Positions 52,519 through 62,600 of a stretch of DNA of 64,000 bases are shown piece by piece; within the stretch, counting starts at the first letter, position 1; the number at the start of each line of letters is the position of its first letter. The stretch is from contig NZ_JAGYWA010000002.1 of assembly GCF_018383905.1 (NCBI RefSeq), positions 617,369 through 681,368 of the forward strand, given 5' to 3'. This stretch comes from Flavobacterium branchiicola (GTDB lineage Bacteria > Bacteroidota > Bacteroidia > Flavobacteriales > Flavobacteriaceae). The notes under the pieces are model-generated. The model did no database searches and was not told the DNA's origin. It worked only from the letters and a program-made list of their open reading frames with translations. Both the position numbers and the translations under genes were made by a program.

Positions 52519-53955
52519 ATGAACGAGCAATATTTTATTTCGATAGATAACGGGTCTCAAAGTACAAAAGTATACATCATCAATTCCAAAGGCGAGGTTA
52601 TACATTCAGAAATTGAACCGCTTAAACCTATGTTATTTAGGAAAACCGGATATGTCGAACATCCTGATGATGATTTGTGGGACAGTATAAAAGTTGCCCT
52701 GATCCGGTTAATGAAAAACTTTAAAGGTGATGTAAGTCTTATAAAAGGAGTTGGACTTTGTACGATTCGTTGTTGCAGAGTATTTATGAAAAAAGATGGA
52801 AATCTGGCAGCTCCGGTGATGAGCTGGATGGATGTAAGAGCATACGAGTCTTTTGAAGATTCCGATGAAATAGCGTATACCTGTCCAACAACAGGCTACA
52901 TAACGCATCGTCTTACCGGAGAATTAAAAGATACGGCGGCAAATGCTTTTCAGTGGCAATTTCCTGTAGATATGGAAACATGGAATTGGTCTGAAGATCA
53001 GAATGTGATTAACAATTTTAAAATTCCTAAAGAAAAATTACTGCAGTTACAAATGCCAGGAACTGTTTTAGGTACAGTAAATAAAGCTGCTGCGGAGCAA
53101 ACTGGTCTTCCGGAAGGTTTACCTGTAGTAGCCACGGCAAATGATAAGGCAGTAGAAGCTTTGGGTGCCGGATTAATAGATTCATCAAGAGGATTGTTTT
53201 CATTAGGAACTTATATCACATCGATGGTAGTGGGCAGTGAAAACAGACCGGCTCATGATAATTATTTCACAAATTTATCCTGTATACCCAATCGCTATTT
53301 ATTTGAAAGCGGCGGAGTGAGAAGAGGAATGTGGTTGATATCGTGGTTTAGGGATCTTATAGGCGAGGAGTTAAATAGTAAAGCCAAAGAAAAAGGAATT
53401 TCACCAGAGCAGGTTTTAGAACAGGAAGCTCTGAAAGTTCCCGTAGGATCTGATGGTTTGATGATTGTTCCGGATTGGCTTGCACCGGCATATCAGTCTT
53501 ATAGAAAAGGTGTTATGATTGGTTTTAATGGCTTGCAGGGGCGCGGACATATTTATCGTGCTATTCTGGAAGGTATTGCATTTACCCTAAACAATCATTA
53601 CCAGTTAATGAATAAGACATTAGGTCATAATCCTGAAAAAATTATTATTTCAGGAGGAGGCGCCAATAGTGATTTGTTTATGCAGATTTTTGCTGATATA
53701 AGCGGAACACCCGTTGTTCGAAATGAGATGAGCGGTTCAGCAGCTTTGGGTGCCGCCATATGTACAGCAGTAGCAACAGGGTGTTATCCCGATTTTGAAA
53801 CTGCGGTAAAACAAATGGTAAAAGAGAAAGATGAGTTTCTGCCCAATTTAGACACACATAACAGGTACAAACAAATCAATGAAAAAGTGTATAGTAACCT
53901 ACCACTGTTACTGGAAAACACATTAAAAGAAATGCAAAAATTAGAAGTAGAGTAA
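52519..53955 (+). CDS. FGGY-family carbohydrate kinase (YgcE-like)
   Basis: A 478-residue ASKHA-fold kinase: FISIDNGSQSTKVYIINSKG (phosphate 1), MSWMDVRAYE (substrate), TANDKAVEALGAGL, LFSLGTYITSMV and ILEGIAFTLNNHY with IISGGGANSDLFMQIFADI (adenosine). It would phosphorylate the sugar or keto-acid formed by the preceding enzymes; such a phosphate could be the ligand of the RpiR-type regulator. The last enzyme of the operon, followed by a terminator and the porin gene. Confidence 0.88.
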   Translation: MNEQYFISIDNGSQSTKVYIINSKGEVIHSEIEPLKPMLFRKTGYVEHPDDDLWDSIKVALIRLMKNFKGDVSLIKGVGLCTIRCCRVFMKKDGNLAAPVMSWMDVRAYESFEDSDEIAYTCPTTGYITHRLTGELKDTAANAFQWQFPVDMETWNWSEDQNVINNFKIPKEKLLQLQMPGTVLGTVNKAAAEQTGLPEGLPVVATANDKAVEALGAGLIDSSRGLFSLGTYITSMVVGSENRPAHDNYFTNLSCIPNRYLFESGGVRRGMWLISWFRDLIGEELNSKAKEKGISPEQVLEQEALKVPVGSDGLMIVPDWLAPAYQSYRKGVMIGFNGLQGRGHIYRAILEGIAFTLNNHYQLMNKTLGHNPEKIIISGGGANSDLFMQIFADISGTPVVRNEMSGSAALGAAICTAVATGCYPDFETAVKQMVKEKDEFLPNLDTHNRYKQINEKVYSNLPLLLENTLKEMQKLEVE

Positions 53956-53984
53956 GTCTTTTACTTTTCTTCCCCTTATTTAAA

Positions 53985-54026
53985 AAATAGCTTTCTACGA
54001 TCAGTTTAGAAAGCTATTTCTTTCAC
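53985..54026 (+). terminator. Terminator after the kinase gene
   Basis: 13-bp stem AAATAGCTTTCTA / TAGAAAGCTATTT (53985-53997, 54007-54019) followed by CTTTC. It separates the four-gene catabolic operon from the porin gene. Confidence 0.75.
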
Positions 54027-54152
54027 TCAGGTAAATCAGTTGTACAATAAAAGAAGACATAATATGCCACAATGCATTTTATGTCAGCATTTTGTATGGC
54101 TATGATTCAGGCCTGAAATATTCTGGATTTATAATTAATTAATATAAAAATT

Positions 54153-55313
54153 ATGAAAGTTGCCTATTATAAATTGGTTTTAATTTTAGCTCTGTTTTCT
54201 TTTAGCAATTTGGGTTATGCCCAAGCCGATATTGATATTAAAGCAGACACTATTGCTGCAAATCCCGATAAGCCGGTATTTAAATTAAATGGAGCTTTTA
54301 GAGTGCATTACAAAGATGAGTTTTATAATGAAACAAGAAGAAAAGAAGGTGGTGAGTTTGGTTTCGACTTGTTTGGTCTTGTTGCAAATGCTTCGTATAA
54401 AAAGTTTAAAGTATTTGCTGACATGAGATTTATGCCACCTTCATCGGGCGGGATAATGCCAAAAGAAGGATGGATTGGTTATGATTTTGATAATGGAGAT
54501 GATGTTCAGGTAGGTTTGGTGCAAAGCCCTTTCGGGAACTTAGAATACAACTCTTACAGTTGGTTTTTAGGAATTGGGTATGCCTTAGGATTCGAAGGGA
54601 AATACAGCATGGGAGCCAAGTACCATCATAAAGGAAATACTTGGGACTGGCAGGTTGCTTTTATGAAAAATGCAATGGAAACCTTTACAAATGATCCCGC
54701 ATTAAGAGATAAACAATGGTCTGCAAGTGTACTTGGAGATAACAAAGAAATCAATCAGCTTGCAGGACAATTACTGTACAAAATAAAAGCAAATGGTTTT
54801 TCTCATAAAATTGGAGCTTCGGGACAATTTGGACAATTGTATAATTTTGTAGAAGATAAAATGGGAAGCCGAAATGCTTTTGCAGTGCACTACAATATGG
54901 ATTATAAAAACTTAGGAGTAAAAGCACAAGTTTACAGATATGAATTTAAACCTAAAGGAATTAATCCGGAGATGGTAGATATGGGCTCTTTTGGCTATAC
55001 CTATCAAGTGGCTTCAAAAGCCGATGTTTATACTTTATCTGCTAAGTACACAATACCCCTTAAAAGTAAAGCTTTAAATCTAATCGAATTTTATAGTGAA
55101 TACGGCTATTTAGGAAAAAAATACGATTTGGATGCTTCACAAATGCTTACAAACGGAGTTTTGCTAAAAATAGCGGATAGTATATACACTTATGTTGAAT
55201 ACGTTGCCGGATCTAATCACCCTTATTTAGGAGGTAGTCAGGCCAGTTTATATAACATTTGTGATAATAAATGGCATGCCCGACTTCAATGTAATATAGG
55301 GTACTATTTCTAA
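54153..55313 (+). CDS. Outer-membrane porin-like beta-barrel protein
   Basis: A 386-residue exported barrel: signal peptide (LALFSFSNLGYAQ), then alternating amphipathic strands (KLNGAFRVHYKDEFY, FKVFADMRFMPPSSGG, DDVQVGLVQSPFGNLEYNS, GFEGKYSMGAKYHH) and a C-terminal aromatic ending (CNIGYYF). The 'LQSPFG'-type segment resembles phosphate-selective/DcaP-like porins. It follows the ygc-like operon by 197 bp and is flanked by terminators, so it may serve substrate entry for that pathway. Specific family not assigned. Confidence 0.72.
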   Translation: MKVAYYKLVLILALFSFSNLGYAQADIDIKADTIAANPDKPVFKLNGAFRVHYKDEFYNETRRKEGGEFGFDLFGLVANASYKKFKVFADMRFMPPSSGGIMPKEGWIGYDFDNGDDVQVGLVQSPFGNLEYNSYSWFLGIGYALGFEGKYSMGAKYHHKGNTWDWQVAFMKNAMETFTNDPALRDKQWSASVLGDNKEINQLAGQLLYKIKANGFSHKIGASGQFGQLYNFVEDKMGSRNAFAVHYNMDYKNLGVKAQVYRYEFKPKGINPEMVDMGSFGYTYQVASKADVYTLSAKYTIPLKSKALNLIEFYSEYGYLGKKYDLDASQMLTNGVLLKIADSIYTYVEYVAGSNHPYLGGSQASLYNICDNKWHARLQCNIGYYF

Positions 55314-55346
55314 AAAAAAGTTACTATTAGAAAATAATTAGAATTG

Positions 55347-55387
55347 AAAAATGTAGAGGTAATCTGTAAGGTTACCTTTTGCATTTT
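55347..55387 (+). terminator. Terminator of the porin gene
   Basis: Interrupted stem AAAATG..AGGTAA / TTACCT...GCATTTT over 55347-55387, with T-rich tail TATCTTAT. Moderate quality. Confidence 0.5.
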
Positions 55388-55492
55388 ATCTTATAAATAG
55401 AAGTGTTATTTTGTAATTTTTGTGAATGATTATATAAGTAAACAATCCGGTTTTTGATCTAATTTTAATGAAATATTTAAAATAGAAAAATT

Positions 55493-55687
55493 ATGGACTC
55501 AAATAATCAAACAAAGAAAAATACAGACAAGAGTGGGGCAGATCAACGTAGTGATACCAGAAAGCATCAATACAAAGATCATGATGAGGTTTTAACCAAC
55601 GATGAAAATTATGATGCTGACACCAAGAAGTTTAAAGGGAAAGAAGCTGATTTTGATGATAAGCTAAATAACGAAGAGAAAAAATAA
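55493..55687 (+). CDS. Small hydrophilic protein (64 aa), stress-type, disordered
   Basis: A 64-residue protein made almost only of Asp, Lys, Asn, Glu, Gln and Thr (e.g. TKKNTDKSGADQRSDT, KFKGKEADFDDKLNNEEKK). No hydrophobic core, no signal peptide. Its own terminator follows directly (55694). Small disordered proteins of this composition are common in Flavobacteriia as stress-related proteins, but no function can be named. The isolated placement between two terminators indicates a separate transcription unit. Confidence 0.65.
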   Translation: MDSNNQTKKNTDKSGADQRSDTRKHQYKDHDEVLTNDENYDADTKKFKGKEADFDDKLNNEEKK

Positions 55688-55693
55688 ATTTAC

Positions 55694-55730
55694 AACCGTC
55701 TTAAATACCGTATTTGAGACGGTTTTATTT
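55694..55730 (+). terminator. Terminator of the 64-aa gene
   Basis: Stem AACCGTCTTAAATA / TATTTGAGACGGTT (55694-55707, 55711-55724) followed by TTATTTTG. Confidence 0.82.
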
Positions 55731-55981
55731 TGACTTTTGCCCTTTTACTCAAAAAGCAATCGGCAGAAAGCAGGGCAAGGGTTCTCTTATTTTCTCTCTT
55801 TTAAAAAAATTCAGAAAGAATAAAACCGTAACTCTTTCAAAAGGCTTTACTTGCAGTAATCTTTATAATTTTTGATAAAAAAGAAGAAGTAAAAAAAAAT
55901 TATGAGTTGATTTTTATAGATTTGCATGATCCATTAGATTCCCAAAAATCAGTCTGGAAAGAATTATAAAATTTAACGACA

Positions 55982-56617
55982 ATGAAATCTGTTACTTCAC
56001 TATTTTTAATTTTAATGTTTGTCTGTTCAAATTCTTATTCACAATTAAGTTCAGATAAAATATTCGAAAGCTTTAAACAAGGAGAGCGTACCAATTGTTC
56101 CTCAATTGCTTTTATAAAAGCTTCTTTAAATGTGTATGGATTAGACAGTCTTTTTGTAGCCGAAAAATTAAGCGAAGATTCTTATAGAATCACATTAAAA
56201 AACGATGCATCATTTACGCTTAACAGCACTGAAATGAATAAAGCAAAAGTTTCTGCCGATTTTGTATATATCAAAGACAATTGCGAGAGCGAAAAAATAA
56301 GAGATTACGCAGTTTTGACCTATGCCGTGATGGCAAAATACAAGCAAATTATCGATAAAGAGGCTACTTTTGATAAAGCATTAGAAGATCTTGAAGATGG
56401 TGCGGTCTATACTCCAACGATTTATAAGTATTTAGGATTTAAACTTGGCAAGCAAATTCAAAAATTAAAAAGACAATCCGGAAGTGAATTTTGTGGCGTA
56501 GTAGCCTGGTCTACAGCTCATGCCGTTTTTGTTTGTGAGGAATACATGGATTATTACGGGAACAAAAAAAGTATCTGGATAAAATATCCCGGACGTTTTA
56601 GAATCATAAAAACGTAA
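55982..56617 (+). CDS. Secreted hypothetical protein (211 aa)
   Basis: Signal peptide (LFLILMFVCSNSYSQ) followed by a compact alpha/beta protein. The segments GERTNCSSIAFIKASLNVYG (early Cys) and SGSEFCGVVAWSTAHAVFV, with EEYMDYYGNKKSIWIKYPG at the end, recall a papain-like (C39-type or butirosin-like) scaffold with possible Cys and His, but I cannot place the catalytic set. A -7 box TAGATTTG (55917-55924) lies 58 bp upstream. No recognised family. Isolated gene. Confidence 0.6.
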   Translation: MKSVTSLFLILMFVCSNSYSQLSSDKIFESFKQGERTNCSSIAFIKASLNVYGLDSLFVAEKLSEDSYRITLKNDASFTLNSTEMNKAKVSADFVYIKDNCESEKIRDYAVLTYAVMAKYKQIIDKEATFDKALEDLEDGAVYTPTIYKYLGFKLGKQIQKLKRQSGSEFCGVVAWSTAHAVFVCEEYMDYYGNKKSIWIKYPGRFRIIKT

Positions 56618-56645
56618 GAAATTAAAAAAAAAGAAATCAATAAAC

Positions 56646-56675
56646 TTGTAATTAAAGTTAATTTATCTATTTTTG
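56646..56675 (+). promoter_or_regulatory. Strong promoter of the 150-aa secreted protein
   Basis: TTG (56646-56648), 19-bp spacer, TATTTTTG (56668-56675), a full match to TAnnTTTG and to standard Bacteroidota spacing. The leader to the ATG at 56708 is about 25 nt. Confidence 0.65.
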
Positions 56676-56707
56676 TCGACATCCAAACAACCAAATCTAA
56701 TTTCACA

Positions 56708-57160
56708 ATGAAGAGCAAAATTATTTTACTTACAGTCCTTTGCTTCCTAACTACTGTAGCTGTTTCAGCTCAAGCAAAAAACGCTCCAAGAAGTATTATC
56801 AGTACAACAGCTATTATCCGTAAATACCACGATCAAAAAGAATTGAGCGGTATGCAAAAAGGAGAACTTTTAGAATTGTACATCGAACGTATTAAAGTTT
56901 TAGTAAAAACTCTTCCTTACATTGCTTTGGTTACTAAACCAGGTGTTACTATGGCAGACTTAGGTATTCCAGACGATAGTGAGCACAAAAAAGTATTAGA
57001 TGGACAAGCGGTAGGTACTACAACTTTCTTAGATACCACTGTAGAGTTTCAAAGAAAAATGATGCCATATTCAGATAAAGGAAACCTTATCGCGGCAATT
57101 TTATTTTACGAAAGCACATTGAAATCATTACACGAATTCAACGATTTGAATGAAATGTAA
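56708..57160 (+). CDS. Secreted hypothetical protein (150 aa), likely highly expressed
   Basis: A signal peptide (LLTVLCFLTTVAVSAQ) followed by a mostly helical 130-residue domain (ELSGMQKGELLELYIERIKV, VEFQRKMMPYSDKGNLIAAI). No membrane helix and no Cys in the mature part. The gene has a consensus promoter and a clean terminator, and its codons favour the C-ending forms (TTC, TAC, AAC) more than its neighbours, all signs of strong expression. No family recognised. Confidence 0.65.
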   Translation: MKSKIILLTVLCFLTTVAVSAQAKNAPRSIISTTAIIRKYHDQKELSGMQKGELLELYIERIKVLVKTLPYIALVTKPGVTMADLGIPDDSEHKKVLDGQAVGTTTFLDTTVEFQRKMMPYSDKGNLIAAILFYESTLKSLHEFNDLNEM

Positions 57161-57184
57161 TATTTTATAATAGCAATAAAATAT

Positions 57185-57222
57185 AAAACCTCCAAAGTTA
57201 TTTGATTTTGGAGGTTTTTTTT
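57185..57222 (+). terminator. Terminator of the 150-aa gene
   Basis: Stem AAAACCTCCAAA / TTTGGAGGTTTT (57185-57196, 57207-57218) with T-run; it may also serve the convergent methyltransferase gene at 57256. Confidence 0.83.
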
Positions 57223-57255
57223 ATGCAATGTTATAGTCCTAAAAGGTTTAGGGTT

Positions 57256-58863
57256 TTAATTTCCTTTTAGTAAATTGATACTAACAGTAGCGATGTCAGC
57301 ATCCGGAAATCGTTTAAAGACAGTTTGGTCAGGAAATAATCCGGCTTCTGCGGCAACTTTATTAAATACATCAATTTCCACAATATACTGATCAGAAAAA
57401 CCATGTGTGGCATCATAAGCTGTTGCTGGTGTCTTTCCTAAATTATCAGCAGTAAGTTTTGGATCAATCGTATGCAATTCAATCAAAAGCAAGCCAAATT
57501 TGCGTACATAAGGCGACCATTTTTGTAAATGTTCAAGTAAGTTATCCTCTACCAGATTGTTACTGATTCTTTTCCCCCGGTAAGCAAATGCACCGGTAGA
57601 AGTACTAATTCTGTCTTTATTAATATGCTTTGGATCTTCCCAGATTCGGTTATGATCTAAAAATGTTCTTACGTTGAGTAAGTCTTTTAAATCAATATTA
57701 TAGTTTTCCTTCAAATCATCCGAAAGCGTGTCCGGACGACCAATATCACCCCAAATAACTTTTGCCCAAATGTCGGCTTTTATTAAATTTGCTCTGGTTA
57801 CTTTAAGCGCAGCCTGATTATAATCGGCACCGACTAAAAATAAGGGATATTCATCGAGCATTTTTCCTCTCAAAGTTTGTCTGTCAATTACTTCAAAAAT
57901 ATGTTGCAAAAAAGCGCCATTTCCACAACCCATATCCAAGATTCCTTTTGGTTGTTCTTCAATTGGTAAATTAAAAAGTTTTACGATAATCTCATCTACT
58001 ACTTTAAAATAAGTGTCGTGAGCACCGCCGCTTCCCCAAACATTCATTTCGCGGTCAACATGTATTTCGTTTTCGCCATCAGCAATCATTCTTAGAACTG
58101 CCGCATCGCCAAAAATTAAATCTTTAATTTTGGCAAAAGTCGGTAAATAAGAAACCGTAACACCATAAGCGCTGGCTCTTTTGGCAAAAAATAAACCTGT
58201 TTCTGTAAATTGATAATTCCCTTTTTTTTCCAGAAACCACCCGAGATGCACAAAAAAGTCTAATATTTTTTTGAAATTCTCTGGAGATTTATGAAACTCT
58301 TCAGGTCTGAAAGAAGTCTCCATAAAATATTTATGAAACATGCCGTTCATCGCCAGACGTACAATTGTTGGCCCAATCAGGTAACCTTCTATATGTTTTA
58401 AAATCTGATGCTGAATCTCGTTTGTCAGACCATCATCAGAAGATTCAATGCCGTAGTTTTTTTTATATTTTTCAAAAATTGCATTGAGTTTTTCAAATGG
58501 GGCATCATCAAAAATACGCGGATGAAACTGGGTAGAAAATTGCAGTAAATCAACCACATCTTCATAAAGATGAAACAACGAGAAAGCTGTTTCTGTCTTT
58601 TCATTTACAGTAATCGTAATTTCCTGCGCACTGTTATCGACTTCATAATCTAAAAAGCCCTGAGAAGCTAAAATTCTCAGTCCGACATTTAGATAACCTT
58701 CATTTGCTTTAAAAACAGTAACAAGTTCGGTTAGTTGCACTTGTTTTTTGTTCAGGATAAACTCTAAAACTGCATTTTTTTTAAGGGCAATTGCTACGGG
58801 AGCCACTGCTAAACCGTCAAGATGTCTGAAAATGAAACTTCGGAGTTCTGCTGTATTGGTCAT
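57256..58863 (-). CDS. Class I SAM-dependent methyltransferase (535 aa)
   Basis: A two-part protein. The first 280 residues hold winged-helix/dimer-like segments (FIFRHLDGLAVAPVAIALKK; EGYLIGPTIVRLAMNGMFHK, two similar openings), and the rest a Rossmann methyltransferase with motif I GILDMGCGNGAFLQHIFEV, motif II VGADYNQAALKVTRANL and the post-I segment KVIWGDIGRPDTL. Such didomain methyltransferases occur near polyketide-type pathways (AprA-related). No biosynthetic neighbours are visible here, so the acceptor is unknown. Confidence 0.8.
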   Translation of the reverse strand: MTNTAELRSFIFRHLDGLAVAPVAIALKKNAVLEFILNKKQVQLTELVTVFKANEGYLNVGLRILASQGFLDYEVDNSAQEITITVNEKTETAFSLFHLYEDVVDLLQFSTQFHPRIFDDAPFEKLNAIFEKYKKNYGIESSDDGLTNEIQHQILKHIEGYLIGPTIVRLAMNGMFHKYFMETSFRPEEFHKSPENFKKILDFFVHLGWFLEKKGNYQFTETGLFFAKRASAYGVTVSYLPTFAKIKDLIFGDAAVLRMIADGENEIHVDREMNVWGSGGAHDTYFKVVDEIIVKLFNLPIEEQPKGILDMGCGNGAFLQHIFEVIDRQTLRGKMLDEYPLFLVGADYNQAALKVTRANLIKADIWAKVIWGDIGRPDTLSDDLKENYNIDLKDLLNVRTFLDHNRIWEDPKHINKDRISTSTGAFAYRGKRISNNLVEDNLLEHLQKWSPYVRKFGLLLIELHTIDPKLTADNLGKTPATAYDATHGFSDQYIVEIDVFNKVAAEAGLFPDQTVFKRFPDADIATVSINLLKGN

Positions 58864-59141
58864 AGTAATAGAATGAAATTTGTTGAGAATAATAATTTTT
58901 TCTAATTCAGGACATGTTGATTTTGATGCATTGATTACGAAGATTTCCTTTTAAAATTTAAAAGCAGCAATAGCTAAAAATCTTTGGTTATTATAAAGAT
59001 AATTTATTTTCATTACATATTGATTTTTAATATTAGACAGCTTTTAAGATTAGAAAACAATATGCGGCTGGATATATTAATGCGATTTTAAGCAACTTTA
59101 GTCCAAAATTGCACGAAATATTTTATACATTTGTAATTGTA

Positions 59142-59465
59142 ATGAAATGGATATCGACAATATTATTAGTATATATTCTGGCGCTTCTTGTAGTGCCATG
59201 CAGTGATGTATATAATAGTTGTACAGATAATAATTCAAAACTTCAGGAGGCTAGTCACAGCCATAGTCAGGATAATGACGATCATTGTACCCCTTTTTGC
59301 CAATGTTCATGCTGCAGTGTTTCTGTGGTAAAATTCCAGTTTAAATTACCTGATTTTAATCTTCCCCAACAAACTTATACCGTTAAAAATTCGGTTATCA
59401 GAGATTGTCAGGTTGTTTCCAGATACTCAGGAAGTATTTGGCAGCCGCCTAAGTTTTTCGCTTAA
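59142..59465 (+). CDS. Small Cys/His-rich membrane protein before metal efflux pump
   Basis: From ATG 59142, 107 residues (a TTG at 59109 is less likely). Hydrophobic start (ISTILLVYILALLVVPC), then a metal-binding-like centre SHSHSQDNDDHCTPFCQCSC (first residues of the motif) with Cys pair, and the end IWQPPKFFA. This DUF6660-like layout is common just upstream of heavy-metal RND pumps in Bacteroidota. It lies 174 bp before the CzcA-type gene. A metal-sensing or delivery role is a guess from context. Confidence 0.68.
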   Translation: MKWISTILLVYILALLVVPCSDVYNSCTDNNSKLQEASHSHSQDNDDHCTPFCQCSCCSVSVVKFQFKLPDFNLPQQTYTVKNSVIRDCQVVSRYSGSIWQPPKFFA

Positions 59466-59638
59466 TTTTCTTTTGAATTATGTTGTAATTCAGATTGTGA
59501 TTTTTCTTTTTTGAGAATCACTATTATCATGCTGTAAAATAAGTTTTACGGTTATATAATCTGTAAACATACTTCTGAGTTTTCATCGGTCTTTGGTGAA
59601 ACAAACTATTTTCTAAGCGTTAAATAATAAAATACATT

Positions 59639-62600
59639 GTGTTAGATAATATAATCAAATTCAGTATAAAGAACAAAATCGTTATTGGTATAATGACTTT
59701 GCTTCTTATAATTTGGGGTGTCTGGAGCGCTACCAAATTACCTATCGATGCCGTACCTGACATCACAAACAATCAGGTTCAGATATTTACAAGTTGTCCG
59801 ACACTTGCAGGACAGGAAGTCGAACAGTTGGTAACTTTTCCCATTGAACAAAGTATTGCCACGGTTCCCAAAATTCAGGAAATCAGAAGTATTTCGCGAT
59901 TTGGATTATCGGTAATAACGGTAGTTTTTGACGATGATACAGACATTTATTTTGCCAGACAGTTAATTAATGAAAGGCTGAAAGAGGCTCAGGATCAAAT
60001 TCCTCAGGGCGCAGGAACACCAAAAATGGCGCCTGTTAGTACAGGACTTGGAGAAGTGTATCAGTATATTATTCACCCTAAAAAAGGCAGCAAGAATAAA
60101 TACAATGCAAAAGATCTTCGTACGATGCAGGACTGGATTGTTGCCAGACAATTGTACGGAACACCCGGAATTGCTGAGGTAAACAGTTTTGGAGGGGAAT
60201 TAAAACAATATGAAGTTGCTGTAAATCCAGACAGATTAAAAGCAATGGGTGTGAGTATTCCGGATATTTTTACAGCATTACAAAAAAACAATCAAAATAC
60301 AGGTGGTGCTTATATTGATAAGAAACCAAATGCTTATTTCATTAGAGGAATCGGTCTTGTTACTTCATTAGATGATGTAAAAAAGATTGTGGTTAAGAAT
60401 ACCGGCGCAGCACCAATTTATGTAAGTGATGTAGCCGAAGTACGATTTGGTAAAGCCGTTAGATACGGAGCTTTAACGTATAACGGAGAAGTAGATGCCG
60501 TTGGTGGTGTTGTCCTGATGTTAAAAGGTGAAAACAGTAATGAAGTCGTGAAACGCATCAAAGAGAAACTGCCAACGATTCAGAAATCACTTCCTGATGA
60601 TGTTACAATTGAACCCTTTCTGGATCGTACCGATTTGGTTGGAAGAGCCATAAGCACGGTGGAGAAAAACCTTGTTGAAGGAGCTTTGATTGTAATTTTT
60701 GTATTGGTCTTATTTTTAGGAAATCTGCGTGCCGGTTTAATAGTTGCCTCAGCCATTCCGCTTGCGATGCTTTTTGCACTGGCAATGATGAATGTTTTTG
60801 GAGTAAGTGCCAATTTAATGTCTCTTGGAGCAATTGATTTTGGACTTATTGTAGATGGAGCTGTAATTGTTGTAGAAGCCACGCTACATCATTTGGGTGC
60901 ACGAAAAGCAATACGAAGTCTTACGCAGGATGAAATGGATGAAGAAGTTTTCCAATCTGCATCAAAAATACGTACAAGTGCTGCATTTGGAGAAATTATT
61001 ATATTAATTGTATATATTCCAATTCTGACTCTTGTTGGTGTTGAGGGTAAAATGTTCCGTCCGATGGCGCAGACTGTAGGTTTTGCCATTTTTGGAGCTT
61101 TGATTTTATCACTAACGTATATTCCGATGATGTGTGCTTTATTTTTATCTAAAAAGCCAAATCACAAAGAGAATTTTAGTGACAGAATGATGCAGAAGCT
61201 TCAGAATATTTATCAGCCGTTGCTTCAAAAAGTGATTCATATTAAATATGCTGTGGTTGGTTTTACAAGTTTTTTATTTGTGATTGCTATTGTTTGTTTT
61301 ACCAGAATGGGCGGGGAGTTTATTCCGCAACTTCAGGAAGGTGATTACGCGTTTCACTGTATTCTTCCGCAGGGAAGTTCACTGAATCAGAGTATAGAAA
61401 CCTCAATGCAGGCATCCCGAATTATCAAACAATTTGATGAGGTTAAAATGGTAGTTGGAAAAACCGGAGCTGCCGAAGTTCCAACAGACCCAATGCCTCC
61501 AGAAGCGACCGATTTAATGGTGGTTTTAAAACCTCAGAAAGAATGGAAATCAGGAAGGGATTATAACGAACTCGCTGATGCTATTATGGAAAAACTGGAA
61601 GTTATTCCGGGCGTTTTCTTCGAAAAGAATCAACCCATTCAGATGCGTTTTAATGAGCTTATGACTGGGATTAGACAGGATGTTGCCGTAAAAATATTTG
61701 GTGAAAATCTGGATACACTGTCCAAGTATGCAAAAGAAGTAAGTGAAGTAATCCAGAGTGTTCCCGGCGCAACTTCGCCACAAATAGAAAGAGTAAGCGG
61801 TTTGCCACAGATCAATATTGAATACGACAGAACCCGAATTGCCAATTACGGACTTACTATAGAAGATGTAAATGATGTTGTAAGCACCGCTTTTGCAGGA
61901 AAAAGTACCGGACAAGTGTATGAAAATGAAAGACGTTTTGATCTGGTTGTTCGTTTAGACAGTATTCACAGAAGCGGAATTGATGATGTAAGCAATCTAA
62001 TGATTCCGACTAATACAGGAAACCAGATTCCGCTTTCTCAGGTAGCCAGCATCAATTATAAATTAGGACCGGCACAAATAAGCAGGGAAGCAGGAAAACG
62101 TCGAATTGTGGTAGGATTTAATGTCGCAGGACGCGATGTTCAAAGTGTTGTTGAGGATATACAGAAGAAGTTGGCTGAAAAGGTAAAATTGCCACCGGGA
62201 TATTATTTTACATATGGAGGTCAGTTTGAAAATCTTCAGGAAGCAAGTGCCCGTTTAATGGTTGCTGTTCCGGTATCACTACTTTTGATTTTTGCTTTGC
62301 TGTATTTTACCTTCCGTTCTTTCAAACAGGCGATTTTGATATTTACTGCAATTCCTATGAGTGCTATTGGTGGTATTTTTGCCTTAATGCTTCGCGGAAT
62401 GCCATTTAGTATTAGTGCCGGAATTGGTTTTATTGCTTTGTTTGGTGTTGCCGTTTTAAATGGAATCGTTTTAATAGGAACCTTTAACCAACTTGAAAAA
62501 GAAGGTATGAGCAATATTTTTGAACGAGTAAAAGAAGGAACAATTACCAGACTTCGTCCCGTGTTAATGACAGCAACTGTAGCTTCTTTAGGATTTTTGC

